Source of the DNA: Balneolaceae bacterium
GTDB taxonomy: Bacteria > Bacteroidota > Rhodothermia > Balneolales > Balneolaceae
DNA: 64,000 bases
Direction of reading: 5' to 3'
Assembly: GCA_017795005.1 (NCBI GenBank)
Contig: CP051242.1
Location: 2,628,976 to 2,692,975 of the forward strand
Made by a program: the position numbers and the translations under genes. The notes under the pieces are model-generated. The model saw nothing but the letters and a program-made list of their open reading frames with translations, was not told the DNA's origin and did not search any database. This document shows positions 35,273 through 43,932 of the stretch, piece after piece (the first letter of the stretch is position 1; each line of letters opens with the position of its first letter).

Positions 35273-36718
35273 TCAAAAAAGCTCAATGGTTTTACCAGCA
35301 TCCTCTTCTTTGATAGTAAGTAGCAATTTATTCTTCCAAAGTGGACGAACCAGATATATTTCTGTACCCGCCGGGAAACGTTCTTTTCGGGTTTGAAATC
35401 TTCCGAATGGAGCGCCATATCCAAATCTTGCTTCTTCCGGCCCCATGAACTCTACATTTACTCTGTCTGAGGAATTATTTCTGATTTTAACATTGATGTA
35501 GACTACCTCTTTTGCCGGTGCATTATTTTCTTCAATGGATAAAACCTTACCCCCTTTTTCGGTTTTAGTTTTCAATACCTCCGGTTCTTTCATGTAAACG
35601 ACTTTTCCATTGCTGGATACATCTGCATCAATTCTTTCTATGGCGTTGACTTTGATCGTACCCCAGCTCCAAATTTTCAGTCTTGCCGTTTCTACTTCAA
35701 GATTGGTTGCATCTATTGTTCCTACCTCTGTCCCAACATTTAACTCTTTTGATTTTCCTGACAGTATTACTTCACCAACCGGTGACATTACTTTAAAAAG
35801 ATCATTATCTATTTCTGAGATTCGGAATATACCATGTGCAGAATTAGTAAATCCGGTAAGCTCGGGGGTGATGATCTCAATTTGAATTTGTTTGGTTGGA
35901 GAAATCCACTCCTTTTGATTGATATCCAGTTCTCCGTCTATCACTTCTATATCCACTAAATCAATCAGGTTTTTATCTGTTGTCAGTCTTACTTCTGTAA
36001 CAGGGCCGTACCTGATATTAATATCGCTTGATAATCCGTTTTTAATAGAAGAAAATGACTCCGGTTCTACTTGAACAGTTTCTATTTGTCCGTTGCCTCT
36101 TACCTGTGCAGTTGAGTTTTGAGTTCCTATACACATCAATAGTAAAATAATACCTGTTACTGACACTGCTTTAACAGGAAGAGCTTTCTTAGTTACTGAT
36201 TTGATTTTTTTGGCAACCAGATAATCCAGACCAAATTTTCCGGAGCCAAATGCAGTGGCATATAAGCCGACCCATAGAAATCCCATAGCAGGAAGCATCC
36301 CCCAAAGTGGTCCGCCCCATTTCTGTAGTAAGATTGCCGTAAGCATCGTACATGATATCAGGAAACCGGAGATTCTGGTTTGTAAGCCAAGTAATAAAAA
36401 CATACCACCGATTGCTTCACTTGCAGCACCCATCCATGCAAAAAACACCGGTGCTACCGAAAATGGAAATCCGAATTTGGCTACATCTTCAGGAAACCAA
36501 TCGACTACTTCAAACCAACCTAATCCTGTATCAGCGATAGACCACGGTACTCCGAATTTATCCCCACCAAACATCGTTGCCAGAAAAAAACCGGCCAGGA
36601 TTCTTGGTAGTGCAAGTACCAGGTTAGTAAAGAAGCCTTCTACTTCTTTGGGTTCTGTAAGCCTGATAAAAGCTGATTTAATCTTATCAGCAAAATTTTG
36701 AGTATTTAAATGTTCCAT
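35273..36718 (-). CDS. DoxX-family membrane domain fused to a head-GIN (DUF2807) domain
   Basis: A 481-residue protein. Residues about 28-165 form a DoxX-like four-helix membrane domain (ALPRILAGFFLATMFGGDKFG, FLLLGLQTRISGF). A further helix (about 185-203) leads to a periplasmic DUF2807/GIN beta-repeat domain (about 210-390) and a C-terminal beta tail. I know DoxX and GIN domains as separate proteins; I do not recall this fusion. It lies downstream of a membrane AraC-type regulator and near a GIN-domain pseudogene. Confidence 0.82.
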   Translation of the reverse strand: MEHLNTQNFADKIKSAFIRLTEPKEVEGFFTNLVLALPRILAGFFLATMFGGDKFGVPWSIADTGLGWFEVVDWFPEDVAKFGFPFSVAPVFFAWMGAASEAIGGMFLLLGLQTRISGFLISCTMLTAILLQKWGGPLWGMLPAMGFLWVGLYATAFGSGKFGLDYLVAKKIKSVTKKALPVKAVSVTGIILLLMCIGTQNSTAQVRGNGQIETVQVEPESFSSIKNGLSSDINIRYGPVTEVRLTTDKNLIDLVDIEVIDGELDINQKEWISPTKQIQIEIITPELTGFTNSAHGIFRISEIDNDLFKVMSPVGEVILSGKSKELNVGTEVGTIDATNLEVETARLKIWSWGTIKVNAIERIDADVSSNGKVVYMKEPEVLKTKTEKGGKVLSIEENNAPAKEVVYINVKIRNNSSDRVNVEFMGPEEARFGYGAPFGRFQTRKERFPAGTEIYLVRPLWKNKLLLTIKEEDAGKTIELF

Positions 36719-36817
36719 TTGATTTTAATTGTGTTTAAGGTTTACACAATAATCGGAACATGCAGTAGCTATTTCGTCTCAGGAGAAAATGAGACGTCTC
36801 AAATCATACTTTTGATA

Positions 36818-37981
36818 CTACTTCTTTTCCAGAGTAACATACTCAGTAGGAGAATGACCTGTTACTTTTTTAAATACACGGTTAAAAGTTGCTTTGCTGT
36901 TAAAGCCACATTCGAAGGCTATACCTAATATCGAAAAATGAGAAAATGAAGGGTCTGATAATGCATTTTTTACTTCTTCTACTCTATACCCATTTACAAA
37001 ATCATTAAAATTTTTACCAAATCCTGCATTTATAACTTTCGATAACTGATTGGTTGGAATTGAAAGTTCTTTAGAAAGCTCGGCCAGAGTTAAATCAGGA
37101 TTTAGAAATACTTTCTCTTCTTCCATGTATTCTGAAACGATTTCCTTTAAAGGATTAAGCTCTTCCATTTCAGAAGTAGGACCAGAATCTTTCGTCTCTA
37201 TAAATTCTAGTTCCGAAAGTTTACCCAGATCAGCAAATAACCCCATCATTCCCAGATATACCAGTACAATGGAAGCAATCAGATACCACCACCAGTTTTG
37301 AGTCCAGCTCATTTGAACGAATAACTGATTGGTTGCAATAAATCCAATTCTAAGGATGAATAATCCGAGATAGACTACTAAAAAATTGCGGAGCCAGTTT
37401 AGTTCAACTTTATAGGTATTCGAGAAAAACTGTTTGATCTTATTCCTGAATACATAGAATAACTTAGCTGCATGGTAGAAATATACTGAGCGTGAAATCA
37501 CACCCAATATCACCATATAAATACCAATGTTATAGTTTATTTTTTTATAGAGTACCCCATCCTGATCATCATAAAATCCGGGTTGTTGTGCATCATAGAT
37601 ATAGATAAAAGCTTGTAATAAAGCATAAATGAGCCATGGTACAGCATGCCAGATATCTTTCTTCATGAATCTGAAATCAGGTTGAGTAATGCTTTTGACA
37701 TAAAAATAGACTATGGGGCCCAGAATGAGCGAAAAATCAATGAGGAGATAGTTAATCTTGGTATTGGGGAAATCATCGTACCAACCCATAAAACCTATCA
37801 TGTATGCTGTACATCTTATCCCTGTAATAATTAGGAAAACAGCGAGAATGACATCCGAAGTTTTCTTTCTGGTGAAATATCTGAATAGTAAAATGAGCGC
37901 AAACAAATACCCCTGACCAACTAAAATGAGCAGGGGCATGCTATACTGATTGAAATTTGGGAACGTTTGCAAAAAAGCCAT
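36818..37981 (-). CDS. AraC-family transcriptional regulator with seven-helix membrane domain
   Basis: A 387-residue protein. About seven transmembrane helices occupy residues 12-255, and an AraC-type DNA-binding domain lies at the C-terminus (about 285-383: LSKELSIPTNQLSKVINAGF, FSILGIAFECGFNSKATFNR, PTEYV). It is probably a membrane-embedded sensor whose cytoplasmic domain controls nearby genes; the DoxX-GIN gene 99 bp downstream and the GIN pseudogene upstream are the obvious candidates. Confidence 0.88.
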   Translation of the reverse strand: MAFLQTFPNFNQYSMPLLILVGQGYLFALILLFRYFTRKKTSDVILAVFLIITGIRCTAYMIGFMGWYDDFPNTKINYLLIDFSLILGPIVYFYVKSITQPDFRFMKKDIWHAVPWLIYALLQAFIYIYDAQQPGFYDDQDGVLYKKINYNIGIYMVILGVISRSVYFYHAAKLFYVFRNKIKQFFSNTYKVELNWLRNFLVVYLGLFILRIGFIATNQLFVQMSWTQNWWWYLIASIVLVYLGMMGLFADLGKLSELEFIETKDSGPTSEMEELNPLKEIVSEYMEEEKVFLNPDLTLAELSKELSIPTNQLSKVINAGFGKNFNDFVNGYRVEEVKNALSDPSFSHFSILGIAFECGFNSKATFNRVFKKVTGHSPTEYVTLEKK

Positions 37982-38002
37982 GTAGAATGATCGTATCTAT
38001 TT

Positions 38003-38034
38003 AAGAAAAATCAAATTGAAAAGTTTGATTTCTT
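38003..38034 (-). terminator. Terminator-like hairpin after the GIN pseudogene
   Basis: On the minus strand, AAGAAATCAAA and TTTGATTTTTCTT form an AT-rich stem around an 8-base loop, with the second arm running into a T run. It overlaps the last codons of the pseudogene. Confidence 0.5.
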
Positions 38035-38590
38035 AGTCTGCTTTTTTGGCAAGTAAATTTTGTCCTGAGTATTTACTTTCTATATAACTTGCATTCTGGT
38101 AAAGACTAATCCACTCGTTATTTGTATGAACATTACTTAAATCAGTATGTCCATTTATTGATGTAAGATAAATGTTATCCAGTGTTCCTGACACTGTTAC
38201 CTTTGCAGCTGGATTCAATATTCTAAAATTTTTCTGATCTAATCAAACGATATAATAGTTTCCTTTTCCTCCACTTATCAATGAATTAAATCCAGTTGTT
38301 TCTACTACAATTCTTGTAGGGATTTCATTGGATGCCTCATCACTATAAGAAAATGAAAGTCTGTTTTCTTCTTCCTGAATTGTGAAAGCATGCTGAGCTT
38401 CTTTACTACCCTGAACCAATATATTATTACGGTTACTTTGAATAATGATTACTTCGGTATTAATCTGAGACTGGAGCTCAGTAAATTCAGAAATAGTATA
38501 ATTTTTGAGTATATCTGTTGTTTGAGCACCGGCATTTAAAGAAAGTAAAACTGCAAAAACAGTGAGAGTGATTTTGGTAAGATATTTCAT
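38033..38590 (-). pseudogene. Secreted head-GIN (DUF2807) protein interrupted by an in-frame TGA
   Basis: Start at ATG 38590 (MKYLTKITLTVFAVLLSLNAGA signal, GAGG upstream). The frame reads as a GIN-domain protein until TGA at 38243-38245, then continues in the same frame with no other stop for 69 codons (NPAAKVTVSGTLDNIYLTS, NASYIESKYSGQNL) to TAA at 38033. A single point mutation would restore it. Its beta-strand pattern resembles the GIN half of the DoxX fusion. It is either a recent pseudogene, a sequencing error or, less likely, a read-through. Confidence 0.75.
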
Positions 38591-38739
38591 AGCGAACCTC
38601 ATTATTTGATTTTGATTACCCACAAATATCTACTCAAATCAAACGGAAATCGGCTCAGTTTAATTTGAGACGTATCGAATCAGCATTTTGAGACCACTAT
38701 GAACTCCCTTACGGGATTAAGAAGAAAAGTTTAGGTTCA

Positions 38740-39042
38740 CTAAATATATTTATCCCCTCTTACCACTTTAACAGGATATGCATATGCGATAACTGAGTAG
38801 TTTTCAAAGTAAACATCTGCTATAAAGTCAATGATAGCATTACCAACATCTTTACTGACTACCACTTCTATCTTAACATTTTTCCCTTCAAAATCACTGG
38901 CTCTTAGTCCTCGAGATCCTTCCCCGGTAGTATCGGTTAAGGTATACCCTTTAGCTCCGAGCTCTTTTAGTTTTTCAATTATATCATCCCTGAAATATCG
39001 TTCCGTGATGATAGTAACCAAGAATAATTCTGTTAATTTCAT
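38740..39042 (-). CDS. sbtB: PII-like regulator of bicarbonate transporter (SbtB-type)
   Basis: A 100-residue PII-fold protein starting MKLTELFLVTIITERYFRDD, with a flexible loop TTGEGSRGLRASDFEGK at the T-loop position and VIAYAYPVKVV near the end. It starts 1 bp after the sbtA-type gene, the pairing known from cyanobacteria, where SbtB binds adenine nucleotides and c-di-AMP and controls SbtA. It lacks the Cys-containing C-terminal extension of cyanobacterial SbtB. It is not GlnB/GlnK: there is no ammonium transporter nearby and no Tyr in the canonical T-loop uridylylation site. Confidence 0.85.
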   Translation of the reverse strand: MKLTELFLVTIITERYFRDDIIEKLKELGAKGYTLTDTTGEGSRGLRASDFEGKNVKIEVVVSKDVGNAIIDFIADVYFENYSVIAYAYPVKVVRGDKYI

Positions 39043-39043
39043 G

Positions 39044-40000
39044 TCAACCTCCCATCCATTGTGCCATTATATAATAAAGCGGAATTCCGAGTGTAATGTT
39101 AAAAGGAAATGTAATTCCCAGTGATGCCGTCAGATACAGTGAAGGACTTGCTTTCGGAAGAGCAATCCTAACTGCGGCGGGAGCAGCGATATAGGATCCA
39201 CTGGAAACCATTGCTGCTAATACTGTTGCGCCTGCTATACTTAACCCGGATAATAATCCCAGCCAAACTGCCAGAAAACCGTGGAAAATTGGGATAATTA
39301 TTGCAAAGCCAAATAGGAAGAACCCTACTTTCTTTAAATCCTGTAGTCTTCGAGCTGTTACCATTCCCAATTCGAGTAGGAATAAAACTAAAGCTCCTTT
39401 AAACCCACTTACAAAAAATGGAGAAACCGCCTCAAATTTCACCGGTCCGGCGATATACCCAATAATCAATCCTCCAAGTAACAGAACGATACTACTACCA
39501 GTTACTACTTCGTGTAATGCTTTTTTGAAAGATCCCCCTCCATCACTTAGTAATTGAGGAATCATAAGTGCTACTATAATACCAGGAACTTCTAATAGAG
39601 CAACAAGGGTTGGCATAAAACCTTCCGATTCAATATTCAGTGATTCCAGATAACTAATCGCTGCTATGAAAGTAACTGCCGAAACAGACCCATAATGTGC
39701 CGCTATTGCAGAAGAATTGATCAAATCCATTTTGCCTAAATATCTGAGAACAGCAAATGCAATTAATGGTGTTATACAGCCTAAAAGAAGAGTCGCACCG
39801 GCAGGTAGCACAAACTCATTCATTGGTGTTTTACTTAATTCAACCCCACCTTTTAATCCTATAGCCAATAATAAATAGATAGAAAGTCCCTGATAGAGAG
39901 GTTTGGGAATTTCAAGGTCACTTTTTACAGCTTTGGCTAAAATACCGAGAACGAAAGCAAGTACTACCGGAGATGCAAAATTTGAGAGTAATGATTCCAT
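39044..40000 (-). CDS. sbtA: Sodium-dependent bicarbonate transporter, SbtA family
   Basis: A 318-residue membrane protein with about ten helices in two related halves, matching the SbtA (Sbt_1) family: LSIYLLLAIGLKGGVELS, AIAAHYGSVSAVTFIAAISY and MPTLVALLEVPGIIVALM in the first half, and AAMVSSGSYIAAPAAVRIAL in the second. SbtA imports bicarbonate with sodium across the inner membrane. It is transcribed with sbtB and diverges from the LCIB-like gene across 112 bp. I infer bicarbonate as substrate from the family and context. Confidence 0.88.
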   Translation of the reverse strand: MESLLSNFASPVVLAFVLGILAKAVKSDLEIPKPLYQGLSIYLLLAIGLKGGVELSKTPMNEFVLPAGATLLLGCITPLIAFAVLRYLGKMDLINSSAIAAHYGSVSAVTFIAAISYLESLNIESEGFMPTLVALLEVPGIIVALMIPQLLSDGGGSFKKALHEVVTGSSIVLLLGGLIIGYIAGPVKFEAVSPFFVSGFKGALVLFLLELGMVTARRLQDLKKVGFFLFGFAIIIPIFHGFLAVWLGLLSGLSIAGATVLAAMVSSGSYIAAPAAVRIALPKASPSLYLTASLGITFPFNITLGIPLYYIMAQWMGG

Positions 40001-40112
40001 TTAAATAAGATTAATTAAAAATCTGATAATTCCCGTTGTTTTGTATTTTCAAGATAGCATTAATTCGATTATACAGTTTTCTTCCGGAAAGATTTTTACG
40101 AAAAAATAAACT

Positions 40113-40808
40113 ATGTATCAAACAATCCAGAAACATTATCCTGACGCAGTCAGGATTACCGAACTAGAAACCAAAATTATTATTGATCTCGTTCAGAAAA
40201 AACTGGATTTAAAATCCACGATTTGGGCAACCTCATTTTGCAGCGACGAAGTAAATAATCTTTTCTCTCCATTCTATGATTTATTTGCTGGTCCCGGACC
40301 TTTTATGCTGGGTGGAATTTCGGGCCTTCCTTTTTCGGGTATCACCGGAATGAAAGCTTTTCTTAGTCATGCACCTTCGCATGGAGCTGTACTTATTTTA
40401 TATGGTCCGCATATTGGTATTTCTGAAGATGGACAGATTGGCAAAGTGAATCGCCAGAACCAATTTGCCTCTTCTACTTGTTGTGGATCCTTAGTTGCAG
40501 CAGTAGAGTCTCTGAAGAAAGAAGAACATTTACCTATGAATAATCCATTGGATTATCAGCAGGCACGAGTGATAGAGCATTTGTACAATAAAAGAGAATC
40601 CATCATAGAAAGCGATTTCCCTTTAAAAGAAGCTACTGATGTTGCCTATCAGGAAATACATGATAAGCTGTATAATATTCTGAGAGCTATCAAACCACAG
40701 CTTACCGATTTAAAGCTGTATTTGATTGGCGGGATTGTAATTAATACAGATTGGGCAATAGAAGATTATTTTGAAATAAAAAACATTGAGTTTATTGAAC
40801 TTACTTAG
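40113..40808 (+). CDS. LCIB-like (theta-type) carbonic anhydrase
   Basis: A 231-residue soluble protein with the motifs of the limiting-CO2-inducible protein B family: WATSFCSDEVNNL, GPFMLGGISGLPFSGITG, FLSHAPSHGAVLILYGPHIGIS and SSTCCGSLVAAVES. In characterised LCIB proteins zinc is held by two Cys and one His; C43, H100 and C123 or C124 are the candidates here, with D45 and R114 as possible active-site partners. These enzymes interconvert CO2 and bicarbonate. It is divergent from sbtA-sbtB, so imported bicarbonate could be converted in the cytoplasm. It overlaps the convergent next gene by 4 bp. Confidence 0.87.
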   Translation: MYQTIQKHYPDAVRITELETKIIIDLVQKKLDLKSTIWATSFCSDEVNNLFSPFYDLFAGPGPFMLGGISGLPFSGITGMKAFLSHAPSHGAVLILYGPHIGISEDGQIGKVNRQNQFASSTCCGSLVAAVESLKKEEHLPMNNPLDYQQARVIEHLYNKRESIIESDFPLKEATDVAYQEIHDKLYNILRAIKPQLTDLKLYLIGGIVINTDWAIEDYFEIKNIEFIELT

Positions 40809-41191
40809 CTCATAAACCGCGTGAACTTGTCCAGCAGATAATCCAGAACAGTTTTCCTGGTGAATAAACTCCCAAATGCAGCTATCCAAAATAGTACCTG
40901 TACTAACCGAACATACGTCCCGTAGTTGATGGTAATCCCAAAGAAAAACTGAAAAAAGATTTTAACTTTAAATAGAATTATAAAATATAAAGCATATAAA
41001 ATGCCGAGTGTTCCAAAGAAATTCAAGGAGTGTAATACATACGGGTTTTTCCCTTCTCTCAACCTTTCATAATTATCAATGACCCGGAAGCTCTGACTTA
41101 ACTCCCTACCAAGCTCGAATTCCATTTCTTTTCGAGCTTGCTCTCTTTTTCGAATTTCTATTAACTCTTCCCTGCTAATTTTTTTCTTCAT
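40805..41191 (-). CDS. Two-helix membrane protein of unknown function
   Basis: A 128-residue protein: a charged helical N-terminal half (EELIEIRKREQARKEMEFEL), then two transmembrane helices (about residues 55-78 and 95-112) and a short basic tail. It resembles the broad 2TM-domain proteins of Bacteroidota but I cannot assign a family. It overlaps the upstream VOC gene by 17 bp, suggesting cotranscription. Confidence 0.7.
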   Translation of the reverse strand: MKKKISREELIEIRKREQARKEMEFELGRELSQSFRVIDNYERLREGKNPYVLHSLNFFGTLGILYALYFIILFKVKIFFQFFFGITINYGTYVRLVQVLFWIAAFGSLFTRKTVLDYLLDKFTRFMS

Positions 41192-41561
41192 AGAAAAATT
41201 CGATCATATTTCCGTCCGGATCAGCTACAAACACAAAACGACCTTTTTTTCGATTGGCCGGGCCGCTCATGATGGTAACTTCTTTACCTCTCAGGAACTC
41301 AGCAATTTCATCTACTTCTTTTGGAGTATCCACATAAAAGCCAAAATGATCTACTCTGAAATCACGTGAAGTGGGATCATAACTGGTCTCTGCTTCCACT
41401 ATTACCAGTGTATCTCCATTTCCGACATTATATACTGCCATACTTTGTCCCATCGTCTTAACAAGCTCGAAACCAAGAATATCTCCATAAAATTCTTTAG
41501 AAGCATCGATTCTGTTTACTCTGATGGTGATGTGATTTAGTCCGGTTGGTTTAAAATTCAT
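41175..41561 (-). CDS. VOC family (glyoxalase-like) protein
   Basis: A 128-residue single VOC module with two beta-alpha-beta-beta-beta units: LNHITIRVNRIDASKEFYGDI at the N-terminus, HFGFYVDTPKEVDEIAEFL in the middle and FVFVADPDGNMIEFFYEE at the end. H9, H72 or the next His, and the Glu in MIEFF are the usual metal-ligand positions. It could be a dioxygenase, isomerase or glyoxalase-like enzyme; the substrate is unknown. Confidence 0.9.
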   Translation of the reverse strand: MNFKPTGLNHITIRVNRIDASKEFYGDILGFELVKTMGQSMAVYNVGNGDTLVIVEAETSYDPTSRDFRVDHFGFYVDTPKEVDEIAEFLRGKEVTIMSGPANRKKGRFVFVADPDGNMIEFFYEEKN

Positions 41562-41692
41562 TCTTTATTCTTGATTATTTTGTTTGTGGGATAAACTAAT
41601 ACTTTTAAATGATCATTCTTAGTTAAAGAAAATATGTCATTTACTTTTTTGATAAGAAAATGAGAAGTTAACCCCGAACAAAAAAGAATTCG

Positions 41693-42376
41693 TTGTCTAC
41701 TTTATATATCGTTGCCACCCCTATCGGAAATCTGGGCGATTTTTCTCCCAGAGCTATTGAGATCCTTAAAAAGGTAGACTATATCGCATGTGAGGATACC
41801 CGGACCTCAGGAAAGCTCCTCAAACATTTTGGGATAGATACTCAGACATTTTCGTTTCATTTGCACAACGAACATAAGAAAGTTGGACATTTACTGAATA
41901 TTCTGAATGCAAATCAGGATGTCGCACTTATTAGTGATGCAGGAATGCCCGGTATTTCTGATCCCGGTTTTCTGGCTGTTCGAGCAGTTCAACAAGAAGA
42001 ACATACTGTTTCCGTAATTCCGGGTCCTGATGCAGCTACCACTGCTTTGGTTGCCAGTGGATTACCCTGTGATCGTTATTCTTTCGAAGGATTTCTTCCA
42101 CATAAAAAGGGGCGTCAAAAACGACTTGGTCAACTCGCTGAAGAAGAACGAACTTTGGTAATTTATGAGAGCCCGAATCGTTTGTTAAAACTAATAGATG
42201 AGTTAGAACAGTATTTTGGTAAAGACCGACTTATTACTATAGCACGTGAGCTCACAAAAACTTTTGAAGAAATTCAAAGAGGTACTGTTGAAGAGATGAA
42301 AAATGAGTTTACTTCCAGGGATTCTATTAAAGGTGAAATTGTAGTCGTAGTTGCAGGAAAAAGGTATTCTGAATGA
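41693..42376 (+). CDS. rsmI: 16S rRNA (cytidine1402-2'-O)-methyltransferase
   Basis: A 227-residue SAM-dependent enzyme: LYIVATPIGNLGDFSPRAIE, ACEDTRTSGKLLKHFGI, LISDAGMPGISDPGFLAVRA, VIPGPDAATTALVASGL and FEGFLPHKKGRQKRL. It methylates C1402 of 16S rRNA in the decoding centre. It is shorter than the E. coli enzyme because the C-terminal extension is absent, as is common. The start is TTG at 41693. It overlaps lnt by 4 bp. Confidence 0.95.
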   Translation: MSTLYIVATPIGNLGDFSPRAIEILKKVDYIACEDTRTSGKLLKHFGIDTQTFSFHLHNEHKKVGHLLNILNANQDVALISDAGMPGISDPGFLAVRAVQQEEHTVSVIPGPDAATTALVASGLPCDRYSFEGFLPHKKGRQKRLGQLAEEERTLVIYESPNRLLKLIDELEQYFGKDRLITIARELTKTFEEIQRGTVEEMKNEFTSRDSIKGEIVVVVAGKRYSE

Positions 42377-43932
42377 ACAGATTTCTTGAAAATAAATGGG
42401 CAATATCTATAACAGCAGGTATTCTGTTAGGGCTGAGCTTTCCTCCCGTTAATCTTTCTTTTTTAAGCTTTCCAGCCTTCGTTTTACTATTTATCCTTTT
42501 GGAAAAATGTAATGGGTACAAACAAGTTGCTTATTATAGTTATGCCGGCTTTCTTGTTTGGAATCTAACCACTACCTACTGGTTGATGATGGCGAGTGTG
42601 GTTGCAGGAGTAGCAGCGATACTGGCAAATAGTGTATTAATGACCATCCCACTTTGTCTGGCCTTATACTCCAACAGAAAGTTTTCTTCCCCAATTCTTA
42701 TTGCTTTGCTACAAACATCAGCCTGGGTTGGATATGAATTTCTTCATCATAACTGGGATTTAGCCTGGCCATGGCTTGCCATTGGAAATGCCTGGAGTAA
42801 CCAGATAAGCTTGATCCAGTTTATATCTGTTACCGGACATTTAGGAATCACTTTTTGGGTGGTTTTTACTTCCGCTTTAGCTGTACAAGCGTTTAAACTT
42901 CGAACGAAAAGGCTTTCAGTTTTTACGATTTCATCACTTCTCATTCTTCCTGTAGCTTCTCTTATTTATTTTGGTGCAACCACACCTATTGATAACGACT
43001 CAGATCCTGTTGAAGTGACCGTTATTCAACCAAACCACGATTCTTATGAAAATTATGGAGGAATGAGCGGTATTTCAGAAGTTTTGGATAGTTTATACTC
43101 TATCACAAATAAAATAAGAACAGAAGAAACAGAATTAATTGTTTGGCCTGAAAATGCTATTGATCAGGCGATGAGAATCGGGGGCTATGTTTCTTCAAGA
43201 ATTGCAGATTCTTCAAAGGCCTGGAATACTAATTTATTGGTTGGAACAGGTCTGACTTTAACATATGAGCAAGATAACCTTCCGGTTACTTATAGAACAA
43301 GCAGAAATGGAGTCCCCTATAACATCTTCAATTCAACACTTTTTTCAGATCAGGAAGGAAATCTGAGTTATTATAACAAAGCAAATCTGGTACCTATAGT
43401 AGAACGTACTCCTTTCCTCGACTTCTTTAATAAAATTGATGTATTTGATTTGGTTGATTGGGGAGGAATTCCGAACTATGGAAAAGGAACTAGTCCGGAT
43501 ATGATGACCAATAAAGCCTTTTCAACTCCGGGATTGGTTTGTTATGATTCCGTTTATCCGGGCTGGATCAGAACTTTTGTTAACAATGGAGCTGACTTCA
43601 TTACTATTATAACTAATGATGGTTGGTGGGGAAATTCAAGTGGTCATCATCAACATTTTGCTTATGCCAGACTCAGAGCTATTGAGTTCGACCGCTGGGT
43701 TGTAAGAAGTGCAAATAACGGCACCTCGGGTATAATCAGACCTGATGGAACCATTGAACAAAAAACAGATTATTGGGTTCGGACCGGCTTTAATTCTTCT
43801 ATTCCAAAACGTTCTACTAAAACTATCTATACCCGATTTGGAGACTGGCTGTCTTATCTTTGTTTAATCCTTGTTTCAGGAGGATGGGTGTATGCCAGAT
43901 TTTTTATAAAACCTACTATCTCGAACGAATAG
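42373..43932 (+). CDS. lnt: Apolipoprotein N-acyltransferase
   Basis: A 519-residue inner-membrane enzyme adding the third acyl chain to lipoproteins. About six to eight helices (residues 10-205) precede a nitrilase-like periplasmic domain (about 210-490), with the catalytic Glu in WPENAID, the Lys in YYNKANLVPIVERTPF and the nucleophile in TPGLVCYDSVYP (Cys), then ITNDGWWGNSSGHHQH. It is coupled to rsmI and its end overlaps the convergent sprA gene by 17 bp. Confidence 0.95.
   Translation: MNRFLENKWAISITAGILLGLSFPPVNLSFLSFPAFVLLFILLEKCNGYKQVAYYSYAGFLVWNLTTTYWLMMASVVAGVAAILANSVLMTIPLCLALYSNRKFSSPILIALLQTSAWVGYEFLHHNWDLAWPWLAIGNAWSNQISLIQFISVTGHLGITFWVVFTSALAVQAFKLRTKRLSVFTISSLLILPVASLIYFGATTPIDNDSDPVEVTVIQPNHDSYENYGGMSGISEVLDSLYSITNKIRTEETELIVWPENAIDQAMRIGGYVSSRIADSSKAWNTNLLVGTGLTLTYEQDNLPVTYRTSRNGVPYNIFNSTLFSDQEGNLSYYNKANLVPIVERTPFLDFFNKIDVFDLVDWGGIPNYGKGTSPDMMTNKAFSTPGLVCYDSVYPGWIRTFVNNGADFITIITNDGWWGNSSGHHQHFAYARLRAIEFDRWVVRSANNGTSGIIRPDGTIEQKTDYWVRTGFNSSIPKRSTKTIYTRFGDWLSYLCLILVSGGWVYARFFIKPTISNE

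Noticed and set aside
38740-39042. Canonical nitrogen regulator GlnB/GlnK
   Set aside because: No ammonium transporter or gln genes nearby; its exact pairing with an SbtA-type gene fits SbtB.
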